From contig NZ_CP127407.1 of assembly GCF_030291075.1 (NCBI RefSeq), forward strand, positions 1,486,001 to 1,550,000: 64,000 nucleotides of DNA. Reading direction: 5' to 3'. Source of the stretch: Stenotrophomonas sp. 57 (GTDB lineage: Bacteria > Pseudomonadota > Gammaproteobacteria > Xanthomonadales > Xanthomonadaceae). The notes under the pieces were generated by a model that did not search any database, was not told the origin of the DNA, and worked only from the letters and a program-made list of their open reading frames with translations. Position 1 is the first letter of the stretch. Each line of letters begins with the position of its first letter. This document shows, one piece after another, positions 27,493 to 36,231 of this stretch. Both the position numbers and the translations under genes were made by a program.

Positions 27493-27845
27493 TACTGCTC
27501 CTTGCCGCTGGCGCGGGCCTTGGCCCGGGCGAGGATGGCGGCCGCCGCGGCGGGCAGGGCAGGTTTCACGTCCGGCGCCGGGGCCGGCGTGCGCCGTGCG
27601 TCGCGTTCGGCTTCCCGGCGGGCCAGCCGCACCGCACGGGCGCGGTAGCGTTCGCGGGCCGCCCAGGCGGTCTGAAGCTGCTGCTGGGCCTGCTGCAACC
27701 GCTGCGGAAGTTCCGGGTGGCCGGGCAGCAGCTGCGCGTCGCCGGCGCGGACGGCATAGTCCATCAGGCCGGCCTGCAGGGCGCCGTCAAGATCGTCTGC
27801 CTGGACCCGGGCGAACAGCTGCGCGGGGTTGGGTCGGGATGCCAT
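27492..27845 (-). CDS. Hypothetical protein between enoyl-CoA hydratase and nth
   Basis: A 117-residue protein I do not recognise. It is predicted soluble and helical: MASRPNPAQLFARVQADDL at the N-terminus, a Gln-rich segment (LQQAQQQLQTAWAARE), then an Arg-rich stretch and an Ala/Pro-rich tail ending RAKARASGKEQ. ATG 27845 is 4 bases after the enoyl-CoA hydratase stop, and its own stop overlaps the nth start by one base. The tight packing on both sides supports a real gene. Confidence 0.7.
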   Translation of the reverse strand: MASRPNPAQLFARVQADDLDGALQAGLMDYAVRAGDAQLLPGHPELPQRLQQAQQQLQTAWAARERYRARAVRLARREAERDARRTPAPAPDVKPALPAAAAAILARAKARASGKEQ

Positions 27846-27849
27846 GGCG

Positions 27850-28632
27850 TCAGCGGTTCTGGAAGGCCGGCGCGCGGCGCTGCAGGAAGGCGCTGGTGCC
27901 CTCGCGCATGTCCTCGGTGGCGAACAGCAGGCCGAACTGCGCGCTTTCGTATTCCAGCCCGGCCTCCAGGCTGCATTCGCCGCCCACGTGCACCGCATCG
28001 AGCAGGCCGCGCAGGGCCAGCGGCGCCGATCGTGCCAGCTGGCGGGCGATGTCATTCACGCGATTGTCCAGCGCGTCGGCCGGCACCACCTCGTTGACGA
28101 TGCCCAGTTCCAGGGCACGCGCCGCGTTGATCGGTGCGCCCAGCAGGCACAGCTCCAGGGTGGCGGCGCGGCCGCACAGGCGCAGCAGGCGCTGGCTGCC
28201 ACCAAAGCCGGGAATCAGGCCGAGGTTGATCTCCGGTTGGCCGACCTTGGCGGTATCGGCGGCGATGCGCAGGTGGCAGGCCATGGCCAGCTCCAGCCCG
28301 CCGCCCAAGGCAAAACCGTTCACGCGGGCGATGACCGGCATGGGCATGCGTTCGATCTGGCGCATCAGGGCCTGGCCCAGCAGCGAGAAATCACGTCCCT
28401 GAACCGCGCTGAGTGTGTTCATCTCCGCGATGTCGGCGCCGGCCACGAAGGCCTTCGGACCGGCACCGGTCAGCACTACCACGCGCACCTCAGGGTCTGC
28501 GGCGGCGGCGCTGAAGGCCTCGGCCAGGGCCTGCAGGGTCGCGGCATTGAGGGCGTTGAGCTTGTCCGGGCGCTGGACGGTCACGGTGCGGATGGCGCCG
28601 TCGTCGGCGACAGCGATCAGGGCATCGGCCAC
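27850..28632 (-). CDS. Enoyl-CoA hydratase/isomerase family protein
   Basis: A 260-residue crotonase-fold enzyme, probably hydrating trans-2-enoyl-CoA in fatty-acid or amino-acid breakdown. It has the oxyanion-hole motif AFVAGADIAEM, then NGFALGGGLELAMACHLRIA and KVGQPEINLGLIPGFGG. Glu in GGGLELA and Glu in QPEI occupy the positions of the two catalytic glutamates of enoyl-CoA hydratase, so hydratase activity is likely. The start is GTG 28632, with AGGAG 8 bases upstream. It leads an operon with the small protein and nth. Confidence 0.88.
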   Translation of the reverse strand: MADALIAVADDGAIRTVTVQRPDKLNALNAATLQALAEAFSAAAADPEVRVVVLTGAGPKAFVAGADIAEMNTLSAVQGRDFSLLGQALMRQIERMPMPVIARVNGFALGGGLELAMACHLRIAADTAKVGQPEINLGLIPGFGGSQRLLRLCGRAATLELCLLGAPINAARALELGIVNEVVPADALDNRVNDIARQLARSAPLALRGLLDAVHVGGECSLEAGLEYESAQFGLLFATEDMREGTSAFLQRRAPAFQNR

Positions 28633-28799
28633 GGGGAGACTCCTGGAACGTTAAAAAAAAGTGATATTGAACTCTGCAAACGCAGACGGGTCATAGCCTG
28701 CATCGTGAGTAGCGGTTACACGTTGCGCCCGTTATCCTAACCCGTCGCCTCAGGGCGGCGCAGAACGTCCCTGAGTTACCACCCCTGGAGAACTGTTTG

Positions 28800-29501
28800 A
28801 TGAAGTTGCGTTCTATCGCGGTCGCCGTCGCGGCCCTGGCCCTGACGGGCAATGCCTTCGCCCAGGACGTTTCGTCCGAAAAGGGCAAGCTGAGCTACTA
28901 CTTCGGTTACGACTACGGCAACAACCTGGCGGAGCTGACCGGTCGTGGTGAGCAGCTGGACATCAACTCGGTGGTGAAGGGCCTGCAGGACGCCTACGCC
29001 AAGAAGCAGCCGGCGATCACCGCCGAGCAGCTGAAGCCGGCCGTTGAAGCGTTCCAGAAGCGCGAGCAGGGCCGTGCCCAGGCTGCCAAGGCCGAGTACG
29101 AAAAGGCTGCTGCCGAAAACAAGACCAAGAGCGATCAGTTCATCGCGGCGAACAAGGCCAAGGCCGGCGTGCAGTCGCTGCCGAGCGGCGTCCAGTACCG
29201 CGTGATCGAAGCCGGCAAGGGTGCCAAGCCGACCCAGGCCAGCACCGTGCAGCTGGAAGTGGCCGGTCCGTTCCCGTACGGCCAGCGCCCGACCGAAGCC
29301 CGCCCGGCCCAGCAGATCCCGTCGATCAAGGTCAGCGAAGTCGAAATGAAGGCCATGCGCGAGACCCTGCTGCAGATGCCGGCAGGCTCGAAGTGGGAAG
29401 TCACCCTGCCGCCGGACCAGGCCTACGGTGCCGACCCGCGCACCCCGTTCCCGCCGAACGTGGCTGTGCAGTTCGAGATCAAGCTGGTCAGCGTCAAGTA
29501 A
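28800..29501 (+). CDS. Exported FKBP-type protein with diverged C-terminal domain
   Basis: A 233-residue periplasmic protein. The signal peptide is MKLRSIAVAVAALALTGNAF-AQ. The N-terminal FKBP dimerisation region follows (KLSYYFGYDYGNNLAEL; LKPAVEAFQKREQGRAQ), then a long helix and an FKBP-like domain (PSGVQYRVIEAGKGAKPTQA to VQFEIKLVSVK). In active enzymes such as FkpA and Mip the domain contains a V-Y-G-L-DG-FDSS strand; here it is replaced by VQLEVAGPFPYGQRPTEA. This suggests weak or no prolyl isomerase activity, with chaperone function kept (inference). ATG 28800 has GGAG upstream. A strong terminator follows. Confidence 0.85.
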   Translation: MKLRSIAVAVAALALTGNAFAQDVSSEKGKLSYYFGYDYGNNLAELTGRGEQLDINSVVKGLQDAYAKKQPAITAEQLKPAVEAFQKREQGRAQAAKAEYEKAAAENKTKSDQFIAANKAKAGVQSLPSGVQYRVIEAGKGAKPTQASTVQLEVAGPFPYGQRPTEARPAQQIPSIKVSEVEMKAMRETLLQMPAGSKWEVTLPPDQAYGADPRTPFPPNVAVQFEIKLVSVK

Positions 29502-29518
29502 ATCGAAGCCGTAGACGA

Positions 29519-29549
29519 AACGCGCCGGTGATCCCACCGGCGCGTTTTT
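29519..29549 (+). terminator. Rho-independent terminator after the FKBP-like gene
   Basis: A 12-bp perfect stem (29519-29530 with 29535-29546), a 4-base loop and a T-run (five T, then GTTT). Confidence 0.92.
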
Positions 29550-29571
29550 GTTTGCGCAGTCCCTGACGTTG

Positions 29572-29655
29572 GAGTCGACTGTCAGTCGACTGCTCTTGGG
29601 GCACATCGGGGAAACGCCCGCGCTTCGCGCGCGAGTCGACTGACAGTCGACTCTA
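29572..29655. repeat. Inverted pair of GTAG-type palindromes (GTCGACT subtype)
   Basis: Two 20-bp arms (29572-29591 and 29633-29652) are exactly inverted, and each is itself nearly palindromic (AGTCGACTGTCAGTCGACT). The right unit ends CTAC, the GTAG signature on the minus strand. Confidence 0.7.
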
Positions 29656-29709
29656 CCGTCCGTCTCGGCCACCCGCGCAAATCACGCCCAATCGCGCTAC
29701 TGTTGCTGG

Positions 29710-30522
29710 GTGCAAACAATGGAAGAAACGGCGCGTGTTGTCGCAAGTCCCTGCATCGGAGTGTGCACGCTGGATCCGCACCGGCAGTGCACCGGCTGCG
29801 GGCGGCATATCGATGAAATCGCACGGTGGTCGTCGATGAGCAACGACGAACGCAGTGGCATCCTGCATCGCGTGCAACCGCTGCGCGCGCAGCTTCAGCA
29901 GTCACTGCGCGGCTCGCTGGCCGACCACGAGCGCCTGATGCGCGCGCTGCATCCGTTGGCCGTTCCACCGGCCGGCGATGGCTGGAACCGCAGTGAGCTG
30001 ATCGACCTGCTGCCACCGGGACCACCGGTGGAAGCGGCGGTGCTGGCCGGCATCGTGCCACGCGCCAATGGCGCGCAGGTGATCCTCACCCGTCGCACCG
30101 AGACGCTGCGCACCCATGGTGGCCAGGTTGGCTTCCCTGGTGGCCGCACGGAACCCGATGACCGCGACGCGCTGGCGGCTGCCCTGCGCGAGAGCCAGGA
30201 AGAAATCGCACTGGCGCCTGGCCAGGTGCAGGCGCTGGGGTATCTCGATCCCTTCGTGACGATCACCGGCTACCGGGTCACCCCGGTGGTGGCGGTGGTT
30301 GATCCGGACTTCGTGCCGGTACCGCAGCCCAGCGAAGTGGCCGAGGTGTTCGAGGTGCCGCTGGACTACCTCATGGCCGCCGACAACCTGCGCCAGGTCG
30401 AAATCAACCATCGCGGCCGCATCCGCCACGTCCTCGAATACGGCTGGCCCGGCCAGCGCATCTGGGGAGCGACCGCGGCCATTCTCTACAACCTGCGTCG
30501 CCGCCTGGAGCAAGTGCAATGA
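29710..30522 (+). CDS. DUF1289 - NudL fusion: CoA pyrophosphatase (Nudix)
   Basis: A 270-residue fusion. The N-terminal 50 residues are a DUF1289 cysteine domain (SPCIGVCTLDPHRQCTGCGR, four Cys), usually a free-standing small protein. The remainder is a NudL-type Nudix hydrolase that splits coenzyme A into phosphopantetheine and 3',5'-ADP. Its marks are LTRRTETLRTHGGQVGFPGG, specific to this subfamily, and the Nudix box GGRTEPDDRDALAAALRES followed by QEE. The start is GTG 29710 or ATG 29719; both include the Cys domain. It overlaps sseA by 4 bases. Confidence 0.88.
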   Translation: MQTMEETARVVASPCIGVCTLDPHRQCTGCGRHIDEIARWSSMSNDERSGILHRVQPLRAQLQQSLRGSLADHERLMRALHPLAVPPAGDGWNRSELIDLLPPGPPVEAAVLAGIVPRANGAQVILTRRTETLRTHGGQVGFPGGRTEPDDRDALAAALRESQEEIALAPGQVQALGYLDPFVTITGYRVTPVVAVVDPDFVPVPQPSEVAEVFEVPLDYLMAADNLRQVEINHRGRIRHVLEYGWPGQRIWGATAAILYNLRRRLEQVQ

Positions 30523-31421
30523 ACCCGATCGATCCGCCATGGACCACCCTGGTCGATGTCGCCACCCTGGCCGCCGCGTTGGGCGAGGGCATCCGGGTGG
30601 TGGACGCGCGCGCCACCGCCAGCACCGCGGTGCGCGTTGTGGATGCGCGCTCCTCGCTGGCCGACCCGCAGGCGGGAAGCAGCCAGTATCTGGCAGGTCA
30701 TATCCCGGGTGCGGTGTATGCCGATCTGAATCGTGACCTGTCCGATCTGTCGCGCGTCGGCCATGGTCGCCACCCACTGCCGGACAGCGACGCCTTTTCC
30801 GCAACGCTGGGGCAGTGGGGCATCGGTCCTGATACCCAGGTGGTGGTCTACGACGGCAGCGACGGCAGCATGGCCGCCTCGCGGCTGTGGTGGCTGTTGC
30901 GCCTGATCGGGCACAGCAAGGTCGCCGTGCTCGACGGCGGCATTGCCGCCTGGCAGGCGGCCGGCCATCCGCTGGCGACCGGCCAGGAAACGGTGCCGGC
31001 GCTGTCCGCCTATCCGGGCCGTTTCGACACCACGCAGATCGCCAATGCCGATGAAATCACCGCGCGGCTGAAGCATGCCCCGGGCTGGCTGGTGGACGCG
31101 CGCGCCGGCGAGCGTTTCCGCGGCGAGGTGGAACCGCTGGACCCGGTGGCCGGCCACGTGCCGGGCGCGGTCAACCGGCCGTTCGCGTTGAACGTGCTCG
31201 ATGGCCGACTGCGCGACGCACAGGAGCTGCGCGCCGAACTGCAGGGCGTGATCGGCAACCGCGATCCAGAGCAGGTGGTGCTGATGTGTGGCTCCGGCGT
31301 GACTGCCTGCCACCTGCTGCTGGCGATGGAAAGCGCAGGCCTGAGCGGCGCGCGCATCTATGCCGACTCCTGGAGCGGCTGGGTCAGCGACAGCAGCCGC
31401 CCGGTCGCCACCGGCGCCTGA
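30519..31421 (+). CDS. sseA: 3-mercaptopyruvate / thiosulfate sulfurtransferase
   Basis: A 300-residue enzyme of two rhodanese domains. The N-terminal domain is non-catalytic and the C-terminal domain carries the active-site Cys257 in MCGSGVTACHLLLAM. The loop CGSGVT matches mercaptopyruvate sulfurtransferases more than thiosulfate sulfurtransferases (CRKGVT). It transfers sulfur from mercaptopyruvate to cyanide or thiols. GHIPGAVYADLNRDLSDLS in domain 1 and GHVPGAVNRPFALNVLD in domain 2 are the paired family motifs. Its ATG overlaps the stop of the NudL fusion (ATGA). Confidence 0.9.
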   Translation: MNPIDPPWTTLVDVATLAAALGEGIRVVDARATASTAVRVVDARSSLADPQAGSSQYLAGHIPGAVYADLNRDLSDLSRVGHGRHPLPDSDAFSATLGQWGIGPDTQVVVYDGSDGSMAASRLWWLLRLIGHSKVAVLDGGIAAWQAAGHPLATGQETVPALSAYPGRFDTTQIANADEITARLKHAPGWLVDARAGERFRGEVEPLDPVAGHVPGAVNRPFALNVLDGRLRDAQELRAELQGVIGNRDPEQVVLMCGSGVTACHLLLAMESAGLSGARIYADSWSGWVSDSSRPVATGA

Positions 31422-31581
31422 CCCTATCGTCTCGGTATCCACGCAAAGAGCAGTCGAGCGCGGAGCCTCTCCAGAGCCGAGCGGCCGGCTCCACGCGCAT
31501 GGCGATGCGTTCAAATCATCGGCGCCCGCAGGTCATGGGGCGCGGCTCGACTCTACAAAAGCCCGTACCGATCGATTTGAC

Positions 31582-31629
31582 GTTCATCCACGCATAGCGT
31601 GGATGAACGGTGTCGACCAAGGTCGACAC
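31582..31629. repeat. Two adjacent perfect hairpins
   Basis: The first has 12-bp arms (31582-31593 with 31597-31608) around ATA. The second has 9-bp arms (31610-31618 with 31621-31629) around AA. The cores ATCCACGC and GTGTCGACC are those of the short palindromes found elsewhere in the window. Confidence 0.7.
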
Positions 31630-31657
31630 CTGCCAACAGCGGCGGAGATCTGTCGAA

Positions 31658-31759
31658 GGCGGGGTGGGTCCGGTTGCGGGGGTGTCCGCGGCATGGGTGC
31701 CGCAGCCAAGTCCCCAGGGATGGGTTTACGGCGTCCCCCGCAACCGGACCCACCCCGCC
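31658..31759. repeat. Structured intergenic element, copy 2
   Basis: Outer arms 31658-31682 and 31735-31759 pair perfectly over 25 bp. The inner stem and the core TCCCCAGGGATGGGTTTACG match copy 1 (15218-15321). In the inner stem a C-G pair of copy 1 is replaced by G-C here, a compensatory change. The outer arms also differ in sequence between copies but stay paired within each. It again lies between convergent genes. Confidence 0.75.
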
Positions 31760-31827
31760 ATCCCACGTAAGGCCCCAGCTCTTGACGTTGACGTTGCTTC
31801 TGCGGGTGCAGGGCGCAGCCCTGCCGC

Positions 31828-32394
31828 TTACTCCAACCCCTGCAATGGCACCTTCGCCAGCACCCGCGCCCACGGGAACAACGGCCCCGGGTCACGCTTG
31901 CGTGCCACCGTCAGCGCCGGATCATCACTGGCCGGCACCTGCTCCAGGTCCAGCTGGTCATGCCCGGCAATGCGCCGCAGCGACGGATAGCGCGCCACCA
32001 GCGCCAGCAGCAGCTGCTCAAGTGCCTGCAGCTGCGCCTCGGTGTACGCCTCGTCCATCGCCTGGTGGCGACTGTCGAACCAGGCCGGATAGCGCCCGGT
32101 ATTGACCAGCTCGATCCCCAGCGTATGCGCGTTCATGCCGCGCACGTGATGCGCGACGCGCTCGGGTGCCACGTACTGCACCACGAGGCCATCGCGGTCG
32201 ATGTAGAAATGCCCGCTGTTGCCGGCACCACTGTCGTACAGCACACGCTCGCCGTACTCGCGCGCCATGGCCAGGTCGGGCAGCTCGGTGCAGTGGATCA
32301 CCACCATCTCCAGCGTGGCCGGGTCGCGCAGTGGCAGACGGTCTTGGTAGGGCAGGGGCTGCAGCTGCAGGCCGGGCAGGAGCGGGTTGGGCAT
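31828..32394 (-). CDS. N-acetylmuramoyl-L-alanine amidase (AmpD-like)
   Basis: A 188-residue zinc amidase of the Amidase_2 family. The zinc ligands are His34 in VVIHCTE, His in RRIAGHDQLD and Asp in ARKRDPGPLF. There is no signal peptide, so it should act in the cytoplasm on anhydro-muropeptides, as AmpD does in cell-wall recycling. That activity keeps the AmpR-controlled beta-lactamases off in this group. S. maltophilia has more than one AmpD homologue; I cannot tell which this is. It is convergent with sseA and divergent from the small hydrolase gene. Confidence 0.87.
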   Translation of the reverse strand: MPNPLLPGLQLQPLPYQDRLPLRDPATLEMVVIHCTELPDLAMAREYGERVLYDSGAGNSGHFYIDRDGLVVQYVAPERVAHHVRGMNAHTLGIELVNTGRYPAWFDSRHQAMDEAYTEAQLQALEQLLLALVARYPSLRRIAGHDQLDLEQVPASDDPALTVARKRDPGPLFPWARVLAKVPLQGLE

Positions 32395-32416
32395 CAGGCG
32401 ATGCTAGCATTGCGTC

Positions 32417-32470
32417 ATGAACCTGCCTTCCCTTTCCTTGTCGAACCGCGCGCACGGAGCCGGCGCGTGA
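32417..32470 (+). CDS. Possible 17-residue upstream ORF coupled to a hydrolase gene
   Basis: ATG 32417 opens a short frame ([17 protein letters not shown]) whose TGA overlaps the GTG start of the next gene (GTGA). The arrangement would allow coupled translation of a gene with a GTG start. No family similarity; it may be chance. Confidence 0.3.
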   Translation: MNLPSLSLSNRAHGAGA

Positions 32471-32994
32471 GCCGCGGCCACTGCATCCTGTCCCACGGCT
32501 TCGAGAGTGGCCCGGAAGCGACCAAGGTCACCGCGCTGGCCGAGGTTGCCGAGCGCCTGGGCTGGACCCACGAGCGCCCCGACTACACCGACCTGGACGC
32601 CATGAGCGAGATCAGCCGGGTGGGCGACGTGCCTAACCGCCTGCGCCGTCTGGTCGAGCGTGCCGCCATCGCCGCCCAGCAGGGCCCGGTGGTGCTGGCC
32701 GGGTCGAGCCTGGGCGCCTACATCTCCGCCATCGCCTCGCTGCAGGTGCCGGTGGCCGGCCTGTTCCTGATGGTGCCGCCGACCACCATGGGCCCGATGC
32801 CGGCGCTGGATGCCGCTGCGGTGCCGACCACGGTGGTGCAGGCCTGGCATGACGACTTGGTCCCGGCCGCCGGGGTGATCGCCTGGGCGCAGGCGCGCGC
32901 CGCGCAGCTGCTGCTGGTCGATGACGGCCACCGCCTGGAACACCATGTGGAGGCCGCCGCGCAGGCCTTCGAGCGCCTGCTGCGGCAACTGTGA
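32467..32994 (+). CDS. Small alpha/beta hydrolase
   Basis: A 175-residue alpha/beta hydrolase, short compared with most esterases and similar in size to YqiA/RBBP9-type proteins. The N-terminal strand is [16 protein letters not shown]. The nucleophile is Ser in [15 protein letters not shown], followed by a likely catalytic Asp in [12 protein letters not shown] and His in [12 protein letters not shown]. Start GTG 32467 is chosen because the upstream frame is antisense to the amidase region. The substrate is unknown. It precedes rlmL by 145 bases on the same strand. Confidence 0.8.
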   Translation: MSRGHCILSHGFESGPEATKVTALAEVAERLGWTHERPDYTDLDAMSEISRVGDVPNRLRRLVERAAIAAQQGPVVLAGSSLGAYISAIASLQVPVAGLFLMVPPTTMGPMPALDAAAVPTTVVQAWHDDLVPAAGVIAWAQARAAQLLLVDDGHRLEHHVEAAAQAFERLLRQL

Positions 32995-33139
32995 AGCCCG
33001 GGCGCACGGCGCGCCCGCCCGCATTGACTACAATGGCAGCCCCGGCGCCCCCGGCGCGTGCCTGCTGGCCGTCCCTACGGCCCTCCTTTCCGACCGGCCC
33101 GGCCCCTGTGCCGCGCCCGACCACCTGCGAACCGATCCC

Positions 33140-35278
33140 GTGAAATTCTTCGTCTCCTGCGCCAAGGGCCTGGAATACCTGCTTGCCGACGAACTGTCGG
33201 CCCTGGGCCTTGGCAAGGCCACTGCCACCATTGCCGGCGTCAACGCCGAGGGCGAACTGGAGCAGGCGCTGCGGATCGTGATGTGGTCGCGCCTGGCCAG
33301 CCGTGTGCTGTGGCCGATCGACGAATTCGAGTGCCCGGACGAACAGGCGCTGTACGACGGCGTGCGTGCGCTGCCGTGGCACGAGCACATCAAGCCGGAA
33401 ATGACCCTGGCGGTGGACGCGCACGTGTCCGGCGACAAGATCACCCATGCGCGTTTCGCCGCGCAGCGGATCAAGGACGCCATCGTCGACCGCATGCGCG
33501 ATGAAGGCCTGGAGCGCCCGTCGGTCAACACCGACCTGCCGGACGTGCGCGTCAACCTGTCGCTGCGCAAGGGCCGTGCCTCGCTGTCGATCGACCTCGG
33601 CGGTGGCCCGCTGCATCGCCGTGGCTGGCGTGGCGCCGCCCATGAGGCACCGCTGAAGGAGAACCTGGCCGCCGCGCTGCTGCTGCGCGCGCAGTGGCCG
33701 CGCCTGCACGCCGCCGGGGGGGGCCTGCTGGACCCGATGTGCGGCAGCGGCACGCTGCTGATCGAAGGCGCGCTGATGGCCGCCGACGTGGCTCCCGGCC
33801 TGATGCGCCATGGCAGCCTGCCGCCAAGCCGCTGGCTGGGCTTCGACAAGGCCGCCTGGAAGGCGATCCAGAGTGAAGCGCGTGACCGCGAAGCTGCTGG
33901 CCTGGCTGCGCTGAAGCCGGTCATCCACGGCAGCGACATCGACCCGACCGCGATCCAGGCGGCACGCGAGAATGCGGAAGTGGCGGGCGTCGCCCACGCG
34001 ATCCGCTTCACCCGTGCCGACGTGGCTGACCTGGCTGCGCCCGAACAGGAGATCGGCGCGGTGGTCTGCAACCCGCCGTACGACGAGCGCCTGGCCGCCG
34101 ATCCGGCGCTGTACCGCGCACTGGGCAATGCCCTGCAGAAGGCCGTGCCGCAGTGGCGTGCCAGCCTGCTGTGCGGCAACGACGAACTGGCCTTCGCCAC
34201 CGGCCTGCGCGCGGGCAAGAAGTACCAGATGTTCAACGGTGCGCTGGAATGCGCGCTGATCGTCTGCGACCCGATTGCCGTACCGGGCCGCGACCCGGCA
34301 CAGCCGCGCGAGCTGAGCGAAGGTGCGCAGATGGTGGCCAACCGCCTGCGCAAGAACCTGAAGAAGTTCAAGAGCTGGCGCGCCCGCGAGGACATCACCT
34401 GCTTCCGCGCCTACGATGCCGACCTGCCGGAGTACGCGGCGGCCATCGACGTCTACGAGGAAGACGGTGGCAAGCGCCGCACCTTCCTGCATGTGCAGGA
34501 ATACGCCGCACCGGCGGCGATTCCGGAGAACGACGTGCGCCGCCGCCGCAACGAACTGCTGGCGGCCGCGCGTGAAGTGTTCGGCGTGCCGCCGGAGCAG
34601 GTCTCGATGAAGTCGCGCGAGCGCGGCAAGGGCGGCAGCAAGTACGGCCGTTTCGAGCAGCGTGACGAGTTCATCGTGGTGCGCGAGAACAACGCGCTGC
34701 TGCAGGTGAACCTGTTCGATTACCTCGATACCGGCCTGTTCCTGGACCACCGCCCGCTGCGCCGGATGATGGCCGAGCAGGTGCGTGGCAAGCGCTTCCT
34801 CAACCTGTTCTGCTACACCGGCGTGGCCAGCGTGCAGGCCGCCGTGGCCGGTGCCGCCAGCACCACCAGCGTCGACCTGTCGGCGACCTACCTGCAGTGG
34901 TGCTACGACAACCTGGCGTTGAACGGGCAGGGCGGCAACCAGCACCTGCTGGTGCAGGCCGATGCGATGGCCTGGCTGGAAGGCGACCGTGGGCAGTACG
35001 ACGTGATCTTCTGCGATCCGCCGACCTTCTCCAACTCCGCCCGTGCCGACGACTTCGACGTGCAGCGCGAGCAGCTGAAGCTGCTGCGCGCAGCGGTGGC
35101 GCGGCTGGCGCCCGGCGGCGTGCTGTACTTCTCCAACAACTTCCGCCGCTTCAAGCTGGAAGAGAACGCCATCGCCGAGTTTGCCCAGTGCCGCGAGATC
35201 ACCGCGCGCACCATCGGCCCGGACTTCGAGCGCAACGCGCGCATCCACCGCGCGTGGGAACTGAAGCGGTTGGGGTAA
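33140..35278 (+). CDS. rlmL: Bifunctional 23S rRNA methyltransferase RlmKL
   Basis: This 712-residue fusion makes m2G2445 (RlmL half) and m7G2069 (RlmK half) in 23S rRNA, using S-adenosylmethionine. The N-terminal THUMP domain (about 45-155) includes [18 protein letters not shown]. The RlmL domain has the motif [17 protein letters not shown] and catalytic CNPPYDER. The RlmK domain has [20 protein letters not shown] and [11 protein letters not shown]. The length matches the E. coli protein (702). The start is GTG 33140 ([19 protein letters not shown]); the frame upstream has no similarity. Confidence 0.95.
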   Translation: MKFFVSCAKGLEYLLADELSALGLGKATATIAGVNAEGELEQALRIVMWSRLASRVLWPIDEFECPDEQALYDGVRALPWHEHIKPEMTLAVDAHVSGDKITHARFAAQRIKDAIVDRMRDEGLERPSVNTDLPDVRVNLSLRKGRASLSIDLGGGPLHRRGWRGAAHEAPLKENLAAALLLRAQWPRLHAAGGGLLDPMCGSGTLLIEGALMAADVAPGLMRHGSLPPSRWLGFDKAAWKAIQSEARDREAAGLAALKPVIHGSDIDPTAIQAARENAEVAGVAHAIRFTRADVADLAAPEQEIGAVVCNPPYDERLAADPALYRALGNALQKAVPQWRASLLCGNDELAFATGLRAGKKYQMFNGALECALIVCDPIAVPGRDPAQPRELSEGAQMVANRLRKNLKKFKSWRAREDITCFRAYDADLPEYAAAIDVYEEDGGKRRTFLHVQEYAAPAAIPENDVRRRRNELLAAAREVFGVPPEQVSMKSRERGKGGSKYGRFEQRDEFIVVRENNALLQVNLFDYLDTGLFLDHRPLRRMMAEQVRGKRFLNLFCYTGVASVQAAVAGAASTTSVDLSATYLQWCYDNLALNGQGGNQHLLVQADAMAWLEGDRGQYDVIFCDPPTFSNSARADDFDVQREQLKLLRAAVARLAPGGVLYFSNNFRRFKLEENAIAEFAQCREITARTIGPDFERNARIHRAWELKRLG

Positions 35279-35295
35279 TTCCAGCCGAAAGGGGA

Positions 35296-35402
35296 TGCCG
35301 GCCAGCGGCCGGCACTACCCACGTGCGCGCAGAACGGTAGCGCCGGGCCATGCCCGGCGAGCGTGGGCCGGGTAGATCCATGCCCTGCATGGACGGCTCT
35401 AC
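35296..35402. repeat. Cluster of three GTAG-type palindromes after rlmL
   Basis: Unit 1 (35296-35318) is on the minus strand with stem GCCGGCC. Unit 2 (35337-35360) is GTAGCGCCGGGCCATGCCCG on the plus strand. Unit 3 (35372-35402) has GTAG on the plus strand at its left end and CTAC at its right. The three stems have different sequences. Confidence 0.7.
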
Positions 35403-35848
35403 AGAACCAGCAAGCGCCCCGGCGCGTGGGCCAGCGGCCAATGCCCCCGTTCGTACAGCGCAAGCACGGGTTCCCAGTGCGCCGGCAGGCCGAGGTGCGT
35501 TTCCAGGAGGCGTTGCCGGAAGGCGAACATCGCTCCATCGCGCGCCACTAGGTGCAGGTCATGCGCACCGCAGCGCAGTGCCGGCAGATCCAGTGCCGAA
35601 AGCGCGCGCATCAAACTCCGGTTGAGTTCGCGTCGGGCGACGGCCAGTTCGGGGGTGCGGGGCAGGGCGCCGTGAAACGGATCCGAATCGCCCAGTGTTG
35701 TGGGCATCCATTCGAAACCACCGGTATCGATGGTCCGCAGTGCTTCGGCCAGCGACCGAACGGCGACGACGCCGGCCGTTGCGGGCAGTGTTTCACCCAA
35801 CCGGGAAAAGAAGCCGATTCCAGCCGTCCGTTGCATCATGCTATCCAT
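35399..35848 (-). CDS. Hypothetical protein at the end of the iron operon
   Basis: A 149-residue protein I do not recognise. Seen features: no signal peptide or membrane helix; LGETLPATAGVVAVRSLAEA near the N-terminus, RRELNRSLMRALSALDLPAL in the middle, and LGLPAHWEPVLALYERGHW near the end. It lies 53 bases after DUF3325 on the same strand, with a SMAG palindrome in the gap. The 3' end runs just into the repeat cluster. ATG 35848 is followed by two further in-frame ATGs that could also serve. Confidence 0.55.
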   Translation of the reverse strand: MDSMMQRTAGIGFFSRLGETLPATAGVVAVRSLAEALRTIDTGGFEWMPTTLGDSDPFHGALPRTPELAVARRELNRSLMRALSALDLPALRCGAHDLHLVARDGAMFAFRQRLLETHLGLPAHWEPVLALYERGHWPLAHAPGRLLVL

Positions 35849-35857
35849 GCAGCCATT

Positions 35858-35882
35858 GTAGATCCACGCCATGCGTGGATGA
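35858..35882 (+). repeat. SMAG-type palindrome (ATCCACGC subtype)
   Basis: GTAGATCCACGCCATGCGTGGAT between DUF3325 and the hypothetical gene. Confidence 0.7.
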
Positions 35883-35901
35883 CGCAGACCCCGTCCTGCG
35901 G

Positions 35902-36231
35902 CTACAGCAACCCCACCACCAGCCCGACCACCGGCAGCGCGATCGCCAGCGGCGCAATCCACGTTGGTCGATACGGGTACAACCCGAACGACAGCGCCAT
36001 GCCACCCAGGGTCATCGCCCCCAGCCACAGCACCGGGCCCATTGCCCAGCCGTGGTCCACCACGCACAGTGCGAACGCGACCGTCAGCAGCACCCAGCCC
36101 AGCACCCGCCACCGCGTGCGTTGCGCCGGTGTGGCAGCGGCCTTGCCATGCAGGTCGTGCTGGTGTTTCTCCATCGCCAGCGACAGCGCGGTGAACGCGG
36201 AGAACGACAGCGTCAGTGCCAGCAACATCAT
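35902..36231 (-). CDS. DUF3325 small membrane protein
   Basis: A 109-residue inner-membrane protein of the DUF3325 type with three helices: LLALTLSFSAFTALSLAM, VLGWVLLTVAFALCVVDHG and IAPLAIALPVVGLVVGLL. DUF3325 genes regularly follow a PepSY membrane protein in siderophore-uptake operons. The function is unknown; a helper role in reductive release or transport of iron is inferred from context. Its ATG overlaps the PepSY stop by 4 bases. Confidence 0.8.
   Translation of the reverse strand: MMLLALTLSFSAFTALSLAMEKHQHDLHGKAAATPAQRTRWRVLGWVLLTVAFALCVVDHGWAMGPVLWLGAMTLGGMALSFGLYPYRPTWIAPLAIALPVVGLVVGLL

Larger units (their letters stand above)
31422..31827. other. Repeat-rich gap between convergent sseA and the amidase gene
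   Basis: The 406 bases contain a partial GTAG unit near 31537-31557, two perfect hairpins (31582-31608 and 31610-31629) and the second copy of the 100-bp structured element. I see no gene. Confidence 0.7.

Noticed and set aside
32633..35248. 871-codon minus-strand frame opposite rlmL
   Set aside because: Antisense shadow; RlmKL is full length and has all motifs.
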